A stretch of 57,262 nt of DNA from Dolichospermum circinale AWQC310F (GTDB lineage: Bacteria; Cyanobacteriota; Cyanobacteriia; Cyanobacteriales; Nostocaceae). The notes below the pieces were generated by a model, which worked only from the letters and a program-made list of their open reading frames with translations, was not told where the DNA came from and did not search any database. The number at the start of each line of letters is the position of its first letter. The first letter of the stretch is position 1. Below are positions 17,811-27,206 of the stretch, piece by piece. The translations under genes were made by a program, and so were the position numbers. The stretch spans positions 40,586 through 97,847 of the forward strand of contig NZ_KE384666.1 of assembly GCF_000426925.1 (NCBI RefSeq). Reading direction: 5' to 3'.

Positions 17811-19400
17811 ATGACTCAAGTTAATGGTAATCGCAGCAACGGAAATGGCAACGGAAACGGAAATGGTAATGGATCATATAAAGATTCAAAAGTATTAACA
17901 TCTCCCAAACCCAGTTCCCAACAGCCCAAAATTGACTTTAATTTCGATAATTTCGAGCAATCTGTAGTTTTACGACAATCTCCAATATGGTCACGAACCA
18001 TCATGATCACCCTCATGGGATTGGCTTGTTTTGGAATTACTTGGGCTTGTTTAGCGAAAATTGAGCAAACAATTCCCGCAACAGGTCAATTAAAACCAGA
18101 AGGAACAGTCAAAGAGGTACAAGCTCCCGTTAATGGAGTGGTTAAATCAATTTATGTAAAAGATGGAGACGAAGTAAAACCAGGACAATTGTTATTAACA
18201 TTTGAGTCTATTGCTACCCTAGCAGAATTAAATGCCTTGAATAAAATTCGCATAGCTTTAATTCAAGAAAACAATATCTATCGACGCTTAATGGGAGCAA
18301 GCAGAGGTAAAGATTCTGAAATAGAATTTTTACGCAGTAAACTACCAGGAGAATCAGCATTTCTGCTCAAAAGTCGCGCTTCCTTAGTAGCAGCAAATGA
18401 ACTATTACGTTCTCAATTGAGAAATTCATCGGGAACAGCAGGAATAGGAATTGATGAAGAACAACTACTAGCAATTGCTAAAATAGAATTAGCGTCCCGT
18501 TCCAAAGCCGCAGATTTAGAAGTTGAAAAAACCAGAAAACAACTTTCTCAAACTAAATTTAAACTGCAAGATACTCGCAATAGTCTAGCAATTCAAAGCG
18601 GTATTTTAGCCAAAATTAAAGTCTTAGCCGAAGAAGGAGGTATTTCCCAACTTCAATATTTGAATCAGCAACAACAGGTACAAACTCTTGCAGCGGAAAT
18701 ATCACAATTGCAGGAAGAAATCAAACGTCTAGAATTTGATATTGATAAAGGAAAACAGCAATTAACTAATACAGTTGCTAGTTCCGGTAAAGATATTTTG
18801 GAAAAAATAGGCAATAATAAACAACGTATTGCTGAAATTGATAGTCAGTTCATGAAGGTGATTTTAGACAATGAACAGCGTTTGGCGGATATTAATAGCA
18901 AAATATCCCAAACAAAATTAAACTTTAAATATCAAGAACTTCGCGCTCCAGTAGGAGGAATAGTTTTTGATCTCCAGGCTAAAAATGTTGGTTTTGTTGC
19001 TAATTCCACACAAAAAATCCTACAAATTGTCCCCAAAGAAAACCTATCAGCAGAAGTTTTCATTACCAATAAAGATATTGGTTTTGTCAAAAAAGGTATG
19101 AATGTAGATGTAAGAATTGACTCCTTTCCCTTTAGTGAGTTTGGTGATATTAAAGGTAAAGTAACTAAGATTGGTTCAGATGCTTTACCTCCAGACCAAA
19201 ACCATCAATTTTATAGATTTCCGGCGACAGTTAAGTTAGACAAACAACATTTAAATCTCACGAATCAAGATAGAAAGATATCTTTACAGTCAGGAATGTC
19301 CATTACTGCTAATATTAAAGTTCGTGAAGAACGCACAGTCATGAGTTTGTTTACAGAGATGTTTACCAAGCAAATTGAAAGTTTAAATGAGGTGCGTTAG
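17811..19400 (+). CDS. HlyD family type I secretion periplasmic adaptor
   Basis: A 529-residue membrane fusion protein. A cytoplasmic tail starts with an unusual Gly-Asn repeat (about 10-21), then a single transmembrane helix (61-82), a biotinyl-lipoyl-like half motif (VQAPVNGVVKSIYVKDGDEVKPGQ), long coiled-coil helices (about 200-340), the second lipoyl half (LRAPVGGIVFDLQAKNVGFV) and a beta-barrel domain ending near 505. It bridges the ABC transporter upstream and an outer-membrane TolC-like protein. It lies 131 bases downstream of the transporter gene on the same strand. No substrate gene with RTX repeats is present in the window. Confidence 0.95.
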   Translation: MTQVNGNRSNGNGNGNGNGNGSYKDSKVLTSPKPSSQQPKIDFNFDNFEQSVVLRQSPIWSRTIMITLMGLACFGITWACLAKIEQTIPATGQLKPEGTVKEVQAPVNGVVKSIYVKDGDEVKPGQLLLTFESIATLAELNALNKIRIALIQENNIYRRLMGASRGKDSEIEFLRSKLPGESAFLLKSRASLVAANELLRSQLRNSSGTAGIGIDEEQLLAIAKIELASRSKAADLEVEKTRKQLSQTKFKLQDTRNSLAIQSGILAKIKVLAEEGGISQLQYLNQQQQVQTLAAEISQLQEEIKRLEFDIDKGKQQLTNTVASSGKDILEKIGNNKQRIAEIDSQFMKVILDNEQRLADINSKISQTKLNFKYQELRAPVGGIVFDLQAKNVGFVANSTQKILQIVPKENLSAEVFITNKDIGFVKKGMNVDVRIDSFPFSEFGDIKGKVTKIGSDALPPDQNHQFYRFPATVKLDKQHLNLTNQDRKISLQSGMSITANIKVREERTVMSLFTEMFTKQIESLNEVR

Positions 19401-19515
19401 GAATGAAAATAATATCCCCAAATTCTGAGATTAATTTATCATTTATTGACCAGATAAAAAAGAAGTTGGGATCTAGAATTTGTGGTATTTACTGAAAAAT
19501 GATCATCTTTTGTTT

Positions 19516-19584
19516 GTAGTCAGGGCTTTAGCCCTGATGAGTGTTATCATAGTTTATTGAAGATAGGACTAAAGTCCTAACTAC
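19516..19584. repeat. dispersed repeat with two short palindromes and GTAGT ends
   Basis: A 69-base segment with inverted ends (GTAGTCAGGG against the complement of TCCTAACTAC, about 8 of 10) and two internal palindromes: CAGGGCTTTAGCCCTG (19521-19536) and TAGGACTAAAGTCCTA (19564-19579). It abuts the broken 3' end of the restriction gene remnant and may mark its deletion or insertion point. Confidence 0.6.
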
Positions 19585-19609
19585 TATTTCATCTATTATA
19601 CCAGTTGCG

Positions 19610-20379
19610 TTAGGAATGAAATTAGTATTTTGCTGCTGTTTTGAAGCATTCAGAATGCAAGGATAAGTAGTTGCTTCTTCAAATATTTGAATATCACCAA
19701 AATCAATAATCCCTTGTAATTGATTTTCTAAAATATAGGTTATTAAGGCTTTTCCATAACCCACTTGCATCCATTTATTAGGCATAATATAACAAAATTG
19801 ACCTTGAGTTTTAAGAATTTTAAATTCCCTTTCCACAAAAAATACATACAAGTCAGCAGTTCCCGAATAGGTAATAAAATTTGTCTGCAAAATTGCTTTT
19901 AATTGTTTAATTTCTTCCTGTCTAATATAAGGAGGATTTCCAATAACCACATCAAAACCAACAAAAACACCATCATTATTTAACACTTCAGGAAACTCAA
20001 AGCACCATTCTAAAGCATTTTCATACATTCTACCATTTTCTATTTCCTCAATTTCCACCCGTAATTTATCAATTTCATTATTCAAATTAGCAATTTTTTT
20101 CTCCCGCTTCGTTCTCTCAGCTTTAGTTTCTGGAATAAAAAAAGTTTGATTCTCCAAATTCTCAACCTCACCCTCTAACCTTCTTAACTTAGTTTTATTG
20201 ACATCACTTAATCCTAAAGTTGTTTTAAAATTACCCTTAATATCAGCCCTTTAATTTCATTGAACTTTTGTACAACCGCTCTAGATTTTTTCGGTTAAAT
20301 GTTCTCTGAGAAAATATAAAACTAATTCCTGAAATGCTTTATTTAATGATTCCCTGGGTTGTGTTTTATTTCCTATCAT
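19610..20379 (-). pseudogene. remnant of an Eco57I-type restriction-modification protein
   Basis: Degraded methyltransferase fragment. The best piece (about 19610-20250) contains a coiled region (KREKKIANLNNEIDKLRVE), ALEWCFEFPEV, catalytic motif IV IGNPPYIRQEEIKQL, and MPNKWMQVGYG, typical of large Eco57I/type IIG enzymes over 1000 residues long. It ends abruptly in a dispersed repeat at the 3' side. On the other side, further pieces appear in other frames: a segment reading KAFQELVLYFLRE at about 20280-20340 and VQKFNEIKG at about 20240-20270. Large internal deletions have therefore joined N-terminal, middle and catalytic fragments. The gene is not functional. Confidence 0.85.
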
Positions 20380-20476
20380 TAGTTTTAACCTTGATTTTTA
20401 TTGGTAATAAGTATTGTAACTCATGATTTGCAACTATAATTACTCATACAGCGGGCAAAAAACTAACCACTTGATC

Positions 20477-21436
20477 ATGATTGAAACCCTATTCAAAGCT
20501 TATACTCCCCTATTTATTTGGATAGGGTTAGGTCTAATATTATCTCGATTTAGCTCCGATAAATTGGCTAAGTGGCTAGGACAGTCACTATACTGGGTAG
20601 GAGTGCCACTACAACTATTAATATTAGCTCGTCATACTGATACGGAAAATGGCGAATTAATACCAGTTATAGGATTAGCAGTGTTACTACTAAGTCTAGT
20701 TTTAGCACTGTTGACTTGGTGGTTTTGGCAATGGTTTAATAAAATTAAGACAGAGCAAAAAAGCGTAGAAGTATCTGCAGCTTTTAAAAAAGCCAGTTTA
20801 GGTAGTTTTATTTTGGCAACAATTTTAGGGAACACTGGTTTTGTTGGACTAACACTCACACAAGTGCTAACAGGACCAGAAAATAACGATTCAGCAGTAT
20901 TATTTAGCGTCACAAATAATGTTGTTGGTACTTATGGAATTGCTGTCTTAATTGCTAGTTATTTTGGACAGAGAGCCACTGAAAATCATTGGTGGATACA
21001 ATTGCGAGATATAGCTACCGTTCCCAGTCTGTGGACGTTTTTCATTGGCTTAAATACCCAATTTGTGCAATTACCCGCAGTCATTGAATCAGGTTTAAAT
21101 CAGGCTGTTTGGGTGGTAATTGCCCTCGCTTTGTTGCTGGTTGGTTTACGACTAGGAACAATAAAAGAATATCAAAATCTGGATATTGCCATAATAGCCA
21201 GCATTCTCAAAGTTTTGATTATCCCCTTATTAGTGGGATTAGGTGCAACTTATGCAGGTATGATTGGGGAACAGCGTTTAGTCTTGGTACTCATGTCAGG
21301 GACACCCACAGGACTTTCCGTACTGATTTTAGCGGAAGTTTACGACTTAGATCGGAATTTATTAGCCAGCAGCATTGCTTTAACCTTTATTGGGTTATTT
21401 TTAGTTCTACCTCTGTGGTTAATTTGGTTTGGCTAA
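20477..21436 (+). CDS. AEC (auxin efflux carrier) family transporter
   Basis: About 319 residues and ten hydrophobic segments, in the BART-superfamily AEC layout: a first helix IETLFKAYTPLFIWIGLGL, a central polar loop, and a C-terminal half with the conserved MSGTPTGLSVLILAEVYDLD segment. Bacterial members move organic anions or signals out of the cell; the substrate is unknown. An upstream ATG at 20423 would add 18 unlike residues, so I chose the ATG at 20477. It stands alone on the plus strand after the restriction remnant. Confidence 0.88.
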   Translation: MIETLFKAYTPLFIWIGLGLILSRFSSDKLAKWLGQSLYWVGVPLQLLILARHTDTENGELIPVIGLAVLLLSLVLALLTWWFWQWFNKIKTEQKSVEVSAAFKKASLGSFILATILGNTGFVGLTLTQVLTGPENNDSAVLFSVTNNVVGTYGIAVLIASYFGQRATENHWWIQLRDIATVPSLWTFFIGLNTQFVQLPAVIESGLNQAVWVVIALALLLVGLRLGTIKEYQNLDIAIIASILKVLIIPLLVGLGATYAGMIGEQRLVLVLMSGTPTGLSVLILAEVYDLDRNLLASSIALTFIGLFLVLPLWLIWFG

Positions 21437-21588
21437 ATTCATAATTTAATATTTGACTGGGAAGAAATTTCAGTCACATTGTGGAGTGACAAACATGACA
21501 AAACCCCTCCGGTAAACCCCTCCCCGTTCACAAAAAGAGCCTTAAATCCTGTTTTTATCCTGTTAATCCTTTAATTTTGATTCAGACA

Positions 21589-22452
21589 ATGAGCAACCGT
21601 GTTAAGATACTCTTAGGCATAATTACCGCCATTCCCATGGCTTTAGGCTTACCCGCAAAGGCTTTAGAAGTACAGATCATGCCTAAAAATCCCCAATTGG
21701 GAGATACAATTTCAGTATTAATTGAGGCAGATAATCAGAAAAGTCTTAGTAATCCTACGGTGACAGTTGGCGAAAAAAACTATCCAGCTTTTGAAATTGC
21801 ACCCCGTCAATACCGTTCCTTTATTCCCACAACTCCCTTAGAAAAAGCTGGAGTGAGAACAATTAAAGTTTCCGAGGAGGGACAGGAACAAAAACTATCC
21901 ATACAAGTGCGCGATCGCAAATTTGCAGTCCAACGCATCACCTTACCACCGGGTAAAGCTGGAGTAAAAGCAACCCAGGAGGAACTAAAGCGAGTAGCAG
22001 AATTTAAAGCCCTCCAGACACCGGAAAAATACTGGAACGGTGTTTTTCTCACCCCCAACGCCGGGAGAACATCTACTAGATATGGTGTCCGTCGCTACTA
22101 CAACGGTGTATTTGCCAATGATTACTACCATCGTGGACAGGATTACGCAGGAGCAGCAGGATCATCTGTAACAGCCCCCGCAGCGGGAAGAGTTGCCCTA
22201 GTGGGGACAGTATCCCAAGGCTTCCGAGTTCATGGTAATGTTATCGGCATCGATCACGGTCAAGGAGTAATCAGTATTTTCATGCACCTGAGTCGTATAA
22301 ATGTTCAAGAAGGTGATTTTGTCAAAGCTGGTCAAAAAATTGGTGCAGTAGGTTCAACTGGTGCATCCACTGGACCCCACTTACACTGGGGCTTGTATGT
22401 CAACGGACAATCAGTTGACCCATTACCGTGGAAATCCCAGGAAATTAAATGA
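21589..22452 (+). CDS. M23 family (LytM-like) metallopeptidase
   Basis: A secreted peptidoglycan endopeptidase of about 287 residues. A signal peptide is visible (SNRVKILLGIITAIPMALG, ending AKA). An Ig-like N-terminal domain follows, then the M23 zinc domain (about 165-285): HRGQDYAGAAG supplies the first His/Asp pair, then HGQGVISIFMHL and GPHLHWGLYVNG with the HxH motif. All zinc and catalytic residues look intact, so it should cut peptide cross-links. A TTG four codons upstream is possible. It is convergent with an L,D-transpeptidase gene only 7 bases away, so cutting and linking enzymes are paired. Confidence 0.94.
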   Translation: MSNRVKILLGIITAIPMALGLPAKALEVQIMPKNPQLGDTISVLIEADNQKSLSNPTVTVGEKNYPAFEIAPRQYRSFIPTTPLEKAGVRTIKVSEEGQEQKLSIQVRDRKFAVQRITLPPGKAGVKATQEELKRVAEFKALQTPEKYWNGVFLTPNAGRTSTRYGVRRYYNGVFANDYYHRGQDYAGAAGSSVTAPAAGRVALVGTVSQGFRVHGNVIGIDHGQGVISIFMHLSRINVQEGDFVKAGQKIGAVGSTGASTGPHLHWGLYVNGQSVDPLPWKSQEIK

Positions 22453-22459
22453 ACCTAAT

Positions 22460-23158
22460 TCAATCACGGACTAATACAGGTGTATTTAAAGAAACTTGGC
22501 TATACAACATCCGTACATCAGGATTACGCATTCTCAGACAACCATGAGAAACAGCCGCTCCCACTAAATCAACATCTGGTGTACCATGAAAGCCAATTTC
22601 ATTGCGGCCATCTGACCAAAAACCAATCCATCTATCCCCCAAAGGACTATTAGTACCACCGTCAAAGATAGCACCTGTAATGGGATGTCGCCAAATGGGA
22701 TGATGTTCCTTGTGGATAACTTGAAAATTGCCGGTGGGTGTTTCCCAACCCTTTTTACCAATAGCGATAGGGTAACTAGCTATTACCTCATCATATCGAG
22801 AAACATAAACACGGCGATCGCTTAAATCTACTACAACTTGGGTTGTGTCCGACGCTGATACTGGTGGGCTTGTATTGTTAATTGTACTGGCAATACCAGC
22901 TAAACTTGACTGGGGTTTTTTCTGATCAGAATCTAAGTTAATTGTCCCAGCTTTTTGGGGAGAGGTAGGTACGGAAGCCGCAATTGCACTTTCCCCAGTC
23001 ACCAGTGAATCCTGTGGATAGACCCCTGTAGACCTAGAATAATTTAACTCCCCTGTTCCTGTTTTTCTCATCGTTTGCAAGTGGACAGCTAGAGATAAAA
23101 TTGCTGCACCGAAACAGAGAAACATAATCATACTCGCTACAGATTCATTTCTTGCCAT
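22460..23158 (-). CDS. L,D-transpeptidase (YkuD family)
   Basis: A 232-residue membrane-anchored enzyme. It has an N-terminal signal anchor (about 8-27), a Ser/Thr-rich linker, and a YkuD domain from about 105 on with VVDLSDRRVYVSR, GTPDVDLVGAAVSHGCLRM (catalytic Cys in SHGCLRM) and the preceding His in GFHGT. It forms 3-3 peptidoglycan cross-links or attaches proteins in the periplasm. It is convergent with the M23 peptidase and divergent from the sigma factor gene, sharing a 100-base promoter region with it. Confidence 0.94.
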   Translation of the reverse strand: MARNESVASMIMFLCFGAAILSLAVHLQTMRKTGTGELNYSRSTGVYPQDSLVTGESAIAASVPTSPQKAGTINLDSDQKKPQSSLAGIASTINNTSPPVSASDTTQVVVDLSDRRVYVSRYDEVIASYPIAIGKKGWETPTGNFQVIHKEHHPIWRHPITGAIFDGGTNSPLGDRWIGFWSDGRNEIGFHGTPDVDLVGAAVSHGCLRMRNPDVRMLYSQVSLNTPVLVRD

Positions 23159-23259
23159 TGCTATCGCCTATTATTTATCGTCCGTCACCCTTGGGGAACT
23201 TTTAATTAATTATCCAGTCTGATCGGGAAGAGTGATTTGATTTAAAGCCAATCCGATCC

Positions 23260-23916
23260 ATGAGTCAATCCATTAGTGTATCCTGGTCAACAGTTGGTGC
23301 CACCTACCCAGCAGCATCGGTGCAAGTTGACAAACTCTCAAACCACGATCTTATTCTACGCTGTCAAGTCGGATTGCGTCCAGACCGTGCCGCCTTTGCA
23401 GAACTACTACGTCGTCATCAAACCCAAGTTGATCGAGTTTTATATCATTTAGCCCCTGATTGGTCTGACAGAGCCGATTTAGCCCAGGAAATTTGGATTC
23501 GTGTATATAGAAATATTAGCCGATTACAAGAACCTACCAAGTTCCGGGGTTGGTTAAGTCGTATTGCCACTAATTTGTTTTATGATGAATTACGTAAACG
23601 TAAACGGGTAGCTAGTCCCCTCTCACTAGACGCTCCCCGGAGTCTAGAAGACGGTGAAATGGATTGGGAAATTGCCGGTGATACACCAAGTCCAGATGAG
23701 CAAATGACTACAAGAGAATTTTATGAGCAGTTGCGAGAAGCGATCGCGGATTTACCTGAAGCTTTTCGGACTACCATTATCCTTAGAGAAATAGAAGGTC
23801 TGTCTTATGAGGAAATTGCCGAAGTTACCGGAGTTTCTCTAGGAACTGTGAAATCTAGAATAGCCAGAGCCAGGTCTAGATTACAAACTCAGTTACAAAG
23901 CTATCTAGATATATAA
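23260..23916 (+). CDS. sigG: ECF sigma factor, SigG-like
   Basis: A group 4 sigma factor of 218 residues. Region 2 (about 45-115) contains LAQEIWIRVYRNISRLQEPTKFRGWL, which binds the -10 element. Region 4 (about 160-215) is a helix-turn-helix with LPEAFRTTIILREIEGLSYEEIAEVTGVSLGTVKSRIARAR. The N-terminal extension (SWSTVGATYPAAS) is like the conserved cyanobacterial SigG. The next gene, 80 bases downstream, encodes its likely anti-sigma factor. By analogy it would answer envelope or redox stress. The assignment to SigG is by recognition of the sequence, not alignment. Confidence 0.85.
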   Translation: MSQSISVSWSTVGATYPAASVQVDKLSNHDLILRCQVGLRPDRAAFAELLRRHQTQVDRVLYHLAPDWSDRADLAQEIWIRVYRNISRLQEPTKFRGWLSRIATNLFYDELRKRKRVASPLSLDAPRSLEDGEMDWEIAGDTPSPDEQMTTREFYEQLREAIADLPEAFRTTIILREIEGLSYEEIAEVTGVSLGTVKSRIARARSRLQTQLQSYLDI

Positions 23917-24017
23917 TCTACATCATGTTTCCTCAATTCTCTGGCAGAATTTAAGAAGTATTAACGACTGTCAGCGAAAATATATATTTTCTGCCATTGA
24001 GCAGCAAAAAAGAATTA

Positions 24018-24482
24018 ATGAGTAATATGGATATGCAAAAACGCGATTGTTTCGAGTTATTAAGTGCTTATCTGGATGGTGAAGTAACCGCTAGTGAACG
24101 TAAGCAGGTAGAGGAATGGTTATCAACGGATGATTCCTTTAAATGCTTATATAAAAGACTATTAAATCTTAGAAAAGGGTTGCAAAACATACCCGTTCCC
24201 CCAACTAATCAGTCATCAGAAACCACAATTGAGCAAGTATTGAAGCGTGTTAAGCGACCCTACGACCTAGCCTGGATCTTTGGTGGGGCAGCCTTAGCAG
24301 CTTGTATTCTGGGTACAGTTTCCACTTTATTCCCCGGTAACTCATCCAGAATACTACAAATGGCAGAAACGACAGAATTAACACCAGCAGTGACACAGCC
24401 AGCCATCTCTGATTCTTCTTTAATGGTAGCTTTAAACAAACCAGTCATGGAAATTCCGAAAACAGCAATAGCTCCCAAATAA
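24018..24482 (+). CDS. probable membrane anti-sigma factor for SigG
   Basis: About 154 residues. The N-terminal domain (DCFELLSAYLDGEVTASERKQVEEWL ... FKCLYKRLLNL) has the shape of a ZAS-type anti-sigma domain. The zinc site looks incomplete: only two of the usual His/Cys ligands remain, so it may bind no zinc. One transmembrane helix follows at about 88-108 (LAWIFGGAALAACILGTVSTLF), with a short periplasmic tail. It lies directly after the ECF gene in the same direction. A TTG at 23997 would add seven residues; I chose the ATG at 24018. Confidence 0.82.
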   Translation: MSNMDMQKRDCFELLSAYLDGEVTASERKQVEEWLSTDDSFKCLYKRLLNLRKGLQNIPVPPTNQSSETTIEQVLKRVKRPYDLAWIFGGAALAACILGTVSTLFPGNSSRILQMAETTELTPAVTQPAISDSSLMVALNKPVMEIPKTAIAPK

Positions 24483-24715
24483 AAGCCAGTTAATAACCTC
24501 AATTAAATAATTAAATTATATAAATATTTAGGAAATAAATGTCTAATTTTGGACTTTTTCCTATTTTTACTCATTCATAGTCTATTTTACGGCCGATTCC
24601 ATAAAGTTGGCAATATTGCCATAAGTTTACCCTAGAGTATGCTAAAACAGCGATCACTACTAAAATAGCCATCAAGACGACGCAAACAGGACATAATGGC
24701 ACTGTGGAGGTAAAT

Positions 24716-25111
24716 ATGACCAATGATCGCACAATTCAGGTTACTTTTGCTGTTGATTACCCAGAATTAGATGATGACAGACGACAAAAAATAGCCGGTA
24801 ATCTACTGCGGGAATTGCGAGATTTAGATGAAGTGGACAAAGCATATTTTAGCGAAGATATGCACCCAGAACCAGGCAGTAAACCAGGATTTGCTACTTT
24901 AATCGGATTTATTACCGCTAAAGTAAGTATACAAAATATTAAAGGTTTTTTAAGCTTTTTGAGCGATCGCTTGGGAGATAAACCCATAAAAGTTAGTGTC
25001 AAGGTCGGTGATAAAGAAGTCATTATCGAGGCCAAAAGCCCCCAAGAACTGCTAGAAACTGAAAAAATAGCAAAAAACTTATTAGCTGCAATCAGTGGTG
25101 ACAATGGTTAA
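24716..25111 (+). CDS. EACC1-like effector-associated protein
   Basis: A 131-residue alpha/beta protein. The sequence pattern (an early RELRDLDEVDKA, then HPEPGSKPGFATLIG, FLSFLSDRLGDKPIKVSVKVGDKEVIIEA, and ELLETEKIAKNL) fits the effector-associated constant component 1 family. That family is typically encoded beside caspases and other peptidases in predicted conflict systems. The start at ATG 24716 is set by GGAGG five bases upstream; a GTG at 24704 is less likely. Its stop overlaps the start of the caspase gene, so translation is probably coupled. The family assignment is from pattern memory and should be checked by HMM search. The biochemical role is unknown; adaptor function is proposed for the family. 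Confidence 0.65.
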   Translation: MTNDRTIQVTFAVDYPELDDDRRQKIAGNLLRELRDLDEVDKAYFSEDMHPEPGSKPGFATLIGFITAKVSIQNIKGFLSFLSDRLGDKPIKVSVKVGDKEVIIEAKSPQELLETEKIAKNLLAAISGDNG

Positions 25112-27206
25112 AAAAACCGCTTTATTGATTGGAGTTAGCGAGTATGGTGAAAGTATCCCACCTCTATCATCTCCCCTTCATGATGTAGAGGCTATGGAAC
25201 GAGTTTTAAAAAATCCGAACTTAGGAAACTTTACACAGGTAGAAAAACTACTCAACCCTAATTCAGAAGTTATGAGAATAGCAATTCTCAATCTGTTTAA
25301 AAATGCAGAAAAAGATGATTTATTATTATTCTTTTTTTCTGGACATGGGATGATTAATGACGATAATCATCTCTATTTAGCAACTTGCAATACGGCTAAA
25401 AATAATTTTGAAGCTACCGCTGTAGATGGAAATTTTATTCAAGCGCAGTCGAGAAATTGTTATTCTAAACGACAAGTTTTAATTTTAGATGCTTGTTACA
25501 GTGGTGCTTTTGCTAATGGTTGGCACACAAAAAGTATTGGTGTAGATATCAAAAAACAATTAGGTGCAGAAGGACGAGTTGTGATGACATCTTCTGGTGC
25601 AACTCAAACTTCTTTTACACAAGAAGGTGCAACACTTTCACTCTATACTCAATATTTAGTTGAGGGAATTGAGACAGGTGCAGCAGATAATGATAGTGAT
25701 GGTAAAATTCATATTCAAGAACTACACGCTTATGCTAAAGCAAAAGTCCAAGCTGTAAAACCTAATATGAAACCAGATATTATTCTGGATAGGGAGGCAT
25801 ATAATATTTTATTGGCTTATGCTCCTAAAAATCCAGAAGTAGAGTATCGTAAATTGGTTGAACAATATACTCAAAACGGTGAACTAAAAAAAGTTGCTAT
25901 TTTAATTTTAACAGAAAAACGGAAAACTCTGGCAATTACAGATGCAGTAGCCGAGGAAATAGAAAAGCAAGTTCTAGAACCTTTTCGGAGACGGTTAGTA
26001 AATTTACAAAGTTACCAACAATATTTTGCAGAAGAAGTTGAGCAAAAATATCCTCTAGACGAACAAACTTTGAAAATACTAAAAGATTATCGCCAAGATA
26101 TTTTAGGTTTGAGAGATGAAGATGTAGCATCTATTGAGTTAGAAATTACATCTGTTAAAAAAGCAGAAGCATTGCAGCCTCAACAAGAACAACAAATAAC
26201 TAAAAAATTACGATTGCAGGAAAAAACAGAAGCATTGCAGCCTCAACAAGAACAACAAATAATTAAAAAATTACGATCGCAGCCAAAAGCGGAAGCATTG
26301 CAACGTCAGCAAGAACAACAAGTAGCTGAAAAATTACGATCGCAGCCAGAAGCAGAAAAAAATCAATCTGGTTATCAATTAAAAACTTTTGAGTTTGAAA
26401 CTGCTGAGATAAGTTTAAAAAGTCAATTACTGGGTCTTGTAAGAAAACCGGAAATTAAATATATTTCTAAAAGTGGGAAGTATTTTACTGAACACTTAGG
26501 AAATGGTATTTTTTTAAAAATGGTAAATATTCCGGGAGGAACTTTCATAATGGGTTCTCCAGAAAACGAGGAAGGTTACGATAAATCTCAAAGTCCACAA
26601 CATCAAGTTACAGTTTCTAGGTTTTTCATGGGTAAATATCTAGTCACTCAAAAACAATGGCAAATTGTAGCAGCTTTACCTAAGATTAACATTAATTTAG
26701 AACCTGAACCATCACACTTTCAAGGTGATAATTTACCCGTTGAGGGTGTATCATGGTATGATGCTCAAGAATTTTGTGCCAGACTCTCCCAAAAAACAAA
26801 TAAAGCCTATCGCTTGCCTAGTGAAGCAGAATGGGAATATGCTTGTCGTGGGGGAACAACCACAGCATTCTATTTTGGGAAAACAATTTCTCCAGAATTA
26901 GCCAATTATGATAATCAATATCAAGGAAAAACCACAAAAGTAGGAAAATTTCCCGCCAACCCTTTCGGTTTACATGATATGTGTGGTAATGTATGGGAAT
27001 GGTGCGAAGATGGGTGGCATGAAGATTATATAAATGCCCCTGGTGATGGTACTGCGTGGCTGAATAATAGCAATAATAGACGAGTGCTGCGCGGAGGATC
27101 TTGGCTCATTCCTTCTGAAAATTGCCGTTCCTCTTTTCGTTTTTATGCAGATGCTGGTTTCTTTGGTTGTAATCTGTTTGGTTTTCGTGTTATGTGTGGT
27201 GAATAA
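25104..27206 (+). CDS. caspase (peptidase C14) fused to FGE-sulfatase/C-type-lectin-like domain
   Basis: About 700 residues; numbering is from GTG 25095. The caspase domain (about 5-245) has the catalytic His84 in LLFFFSGHG and Cys134 in LILDACYSGAF, both intact. A helical linker (250-355) precedes three 21-residue repeats (357-419). The C-terminal FGE-like domain (470-703) has IPGGTFIMGSPENEEG, VEGVSWYDAQEFCARLS, YRLPSEAEWEYACRGG and LHDMCGNVWEW. The classical FGE active-site cysteine pair is not evident, so it is likely a binding module. The end (RGGSW ... NCRSSFR ... FGFRVMC) looks like a retroelement-diversified region. It overlaps the EACC1-like gene by 8 bases from this ATG, and the next gene by one base. 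Confidence 0.9.
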   Translation: MVKKTALLIGVSEYGESIPPLSSPLHDVEAMERVLKNPNLGNFTQVEKLLNPNSEVMRIAILNLFKNAEKDDLLLFFFSGHGMINDDNHLYLATCNTAKNNFEATAVDGNFIQAQSRNCYSKRQVLILDACYSGAFANGWHTKSIGVDIKKQLGAEGRVVMTSSGATQTSFTQEGATLSLYTQYLVEGIETGAADNDSDGKIHIQELHAYAKAKVQAVKPNMKPDIILDREAYNILLAYAPKNPEVEYRKLVEQYTQNGELKKVAILILTEKRKTLAITDAVAEEIEKQVLEPFRRRLVNLQSYQQYFAEEVEQKYPLDEQTLKILKDYRQDILGLRDEDVASIELEITSVKKAEALQPQQEQQITKKLRLQEKTEALQPQQEQQIIKKLRSQPKAEALQRQQEQQVAEKLRSQPEAEKNQSGYQLKTFEFETAEISLKSQLLGLVRKPEIKYISKSGKYFTEHLGNGIFLKMVNIPGGTFIMGSPENEEGYDKSQSPQHQVTVSRFFMGKYLVTQKQWQIVAALPKININLEPEPSHFQGDNLPVEGVSWYDAQEFCARLSQKTNKAYRLPSEAEWEYACRGGTTTAFYFGKTISPELANYDNQYQGKTTKVGKFPANPFGLHDMCGNVWEWCEDGWHEDYINAPGDGTAWLNNSNNRRVLRGGSWLIPSENCRSSFRFYADAGFFGCNLFGFRVMCGE
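26163..26351 (+). repeat. 63-bp in-frame minisatellite, three units
   Basis: Three tandem units encode AEALQPQQEQQITKKLRLQ-like 21-residue repeats in the linker between the caspase and FGE-like domains. The units differ by a few bases each. They are Gln/Lys-rich and probably helical, so copy number would set linker length. Confidence 0.8.
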
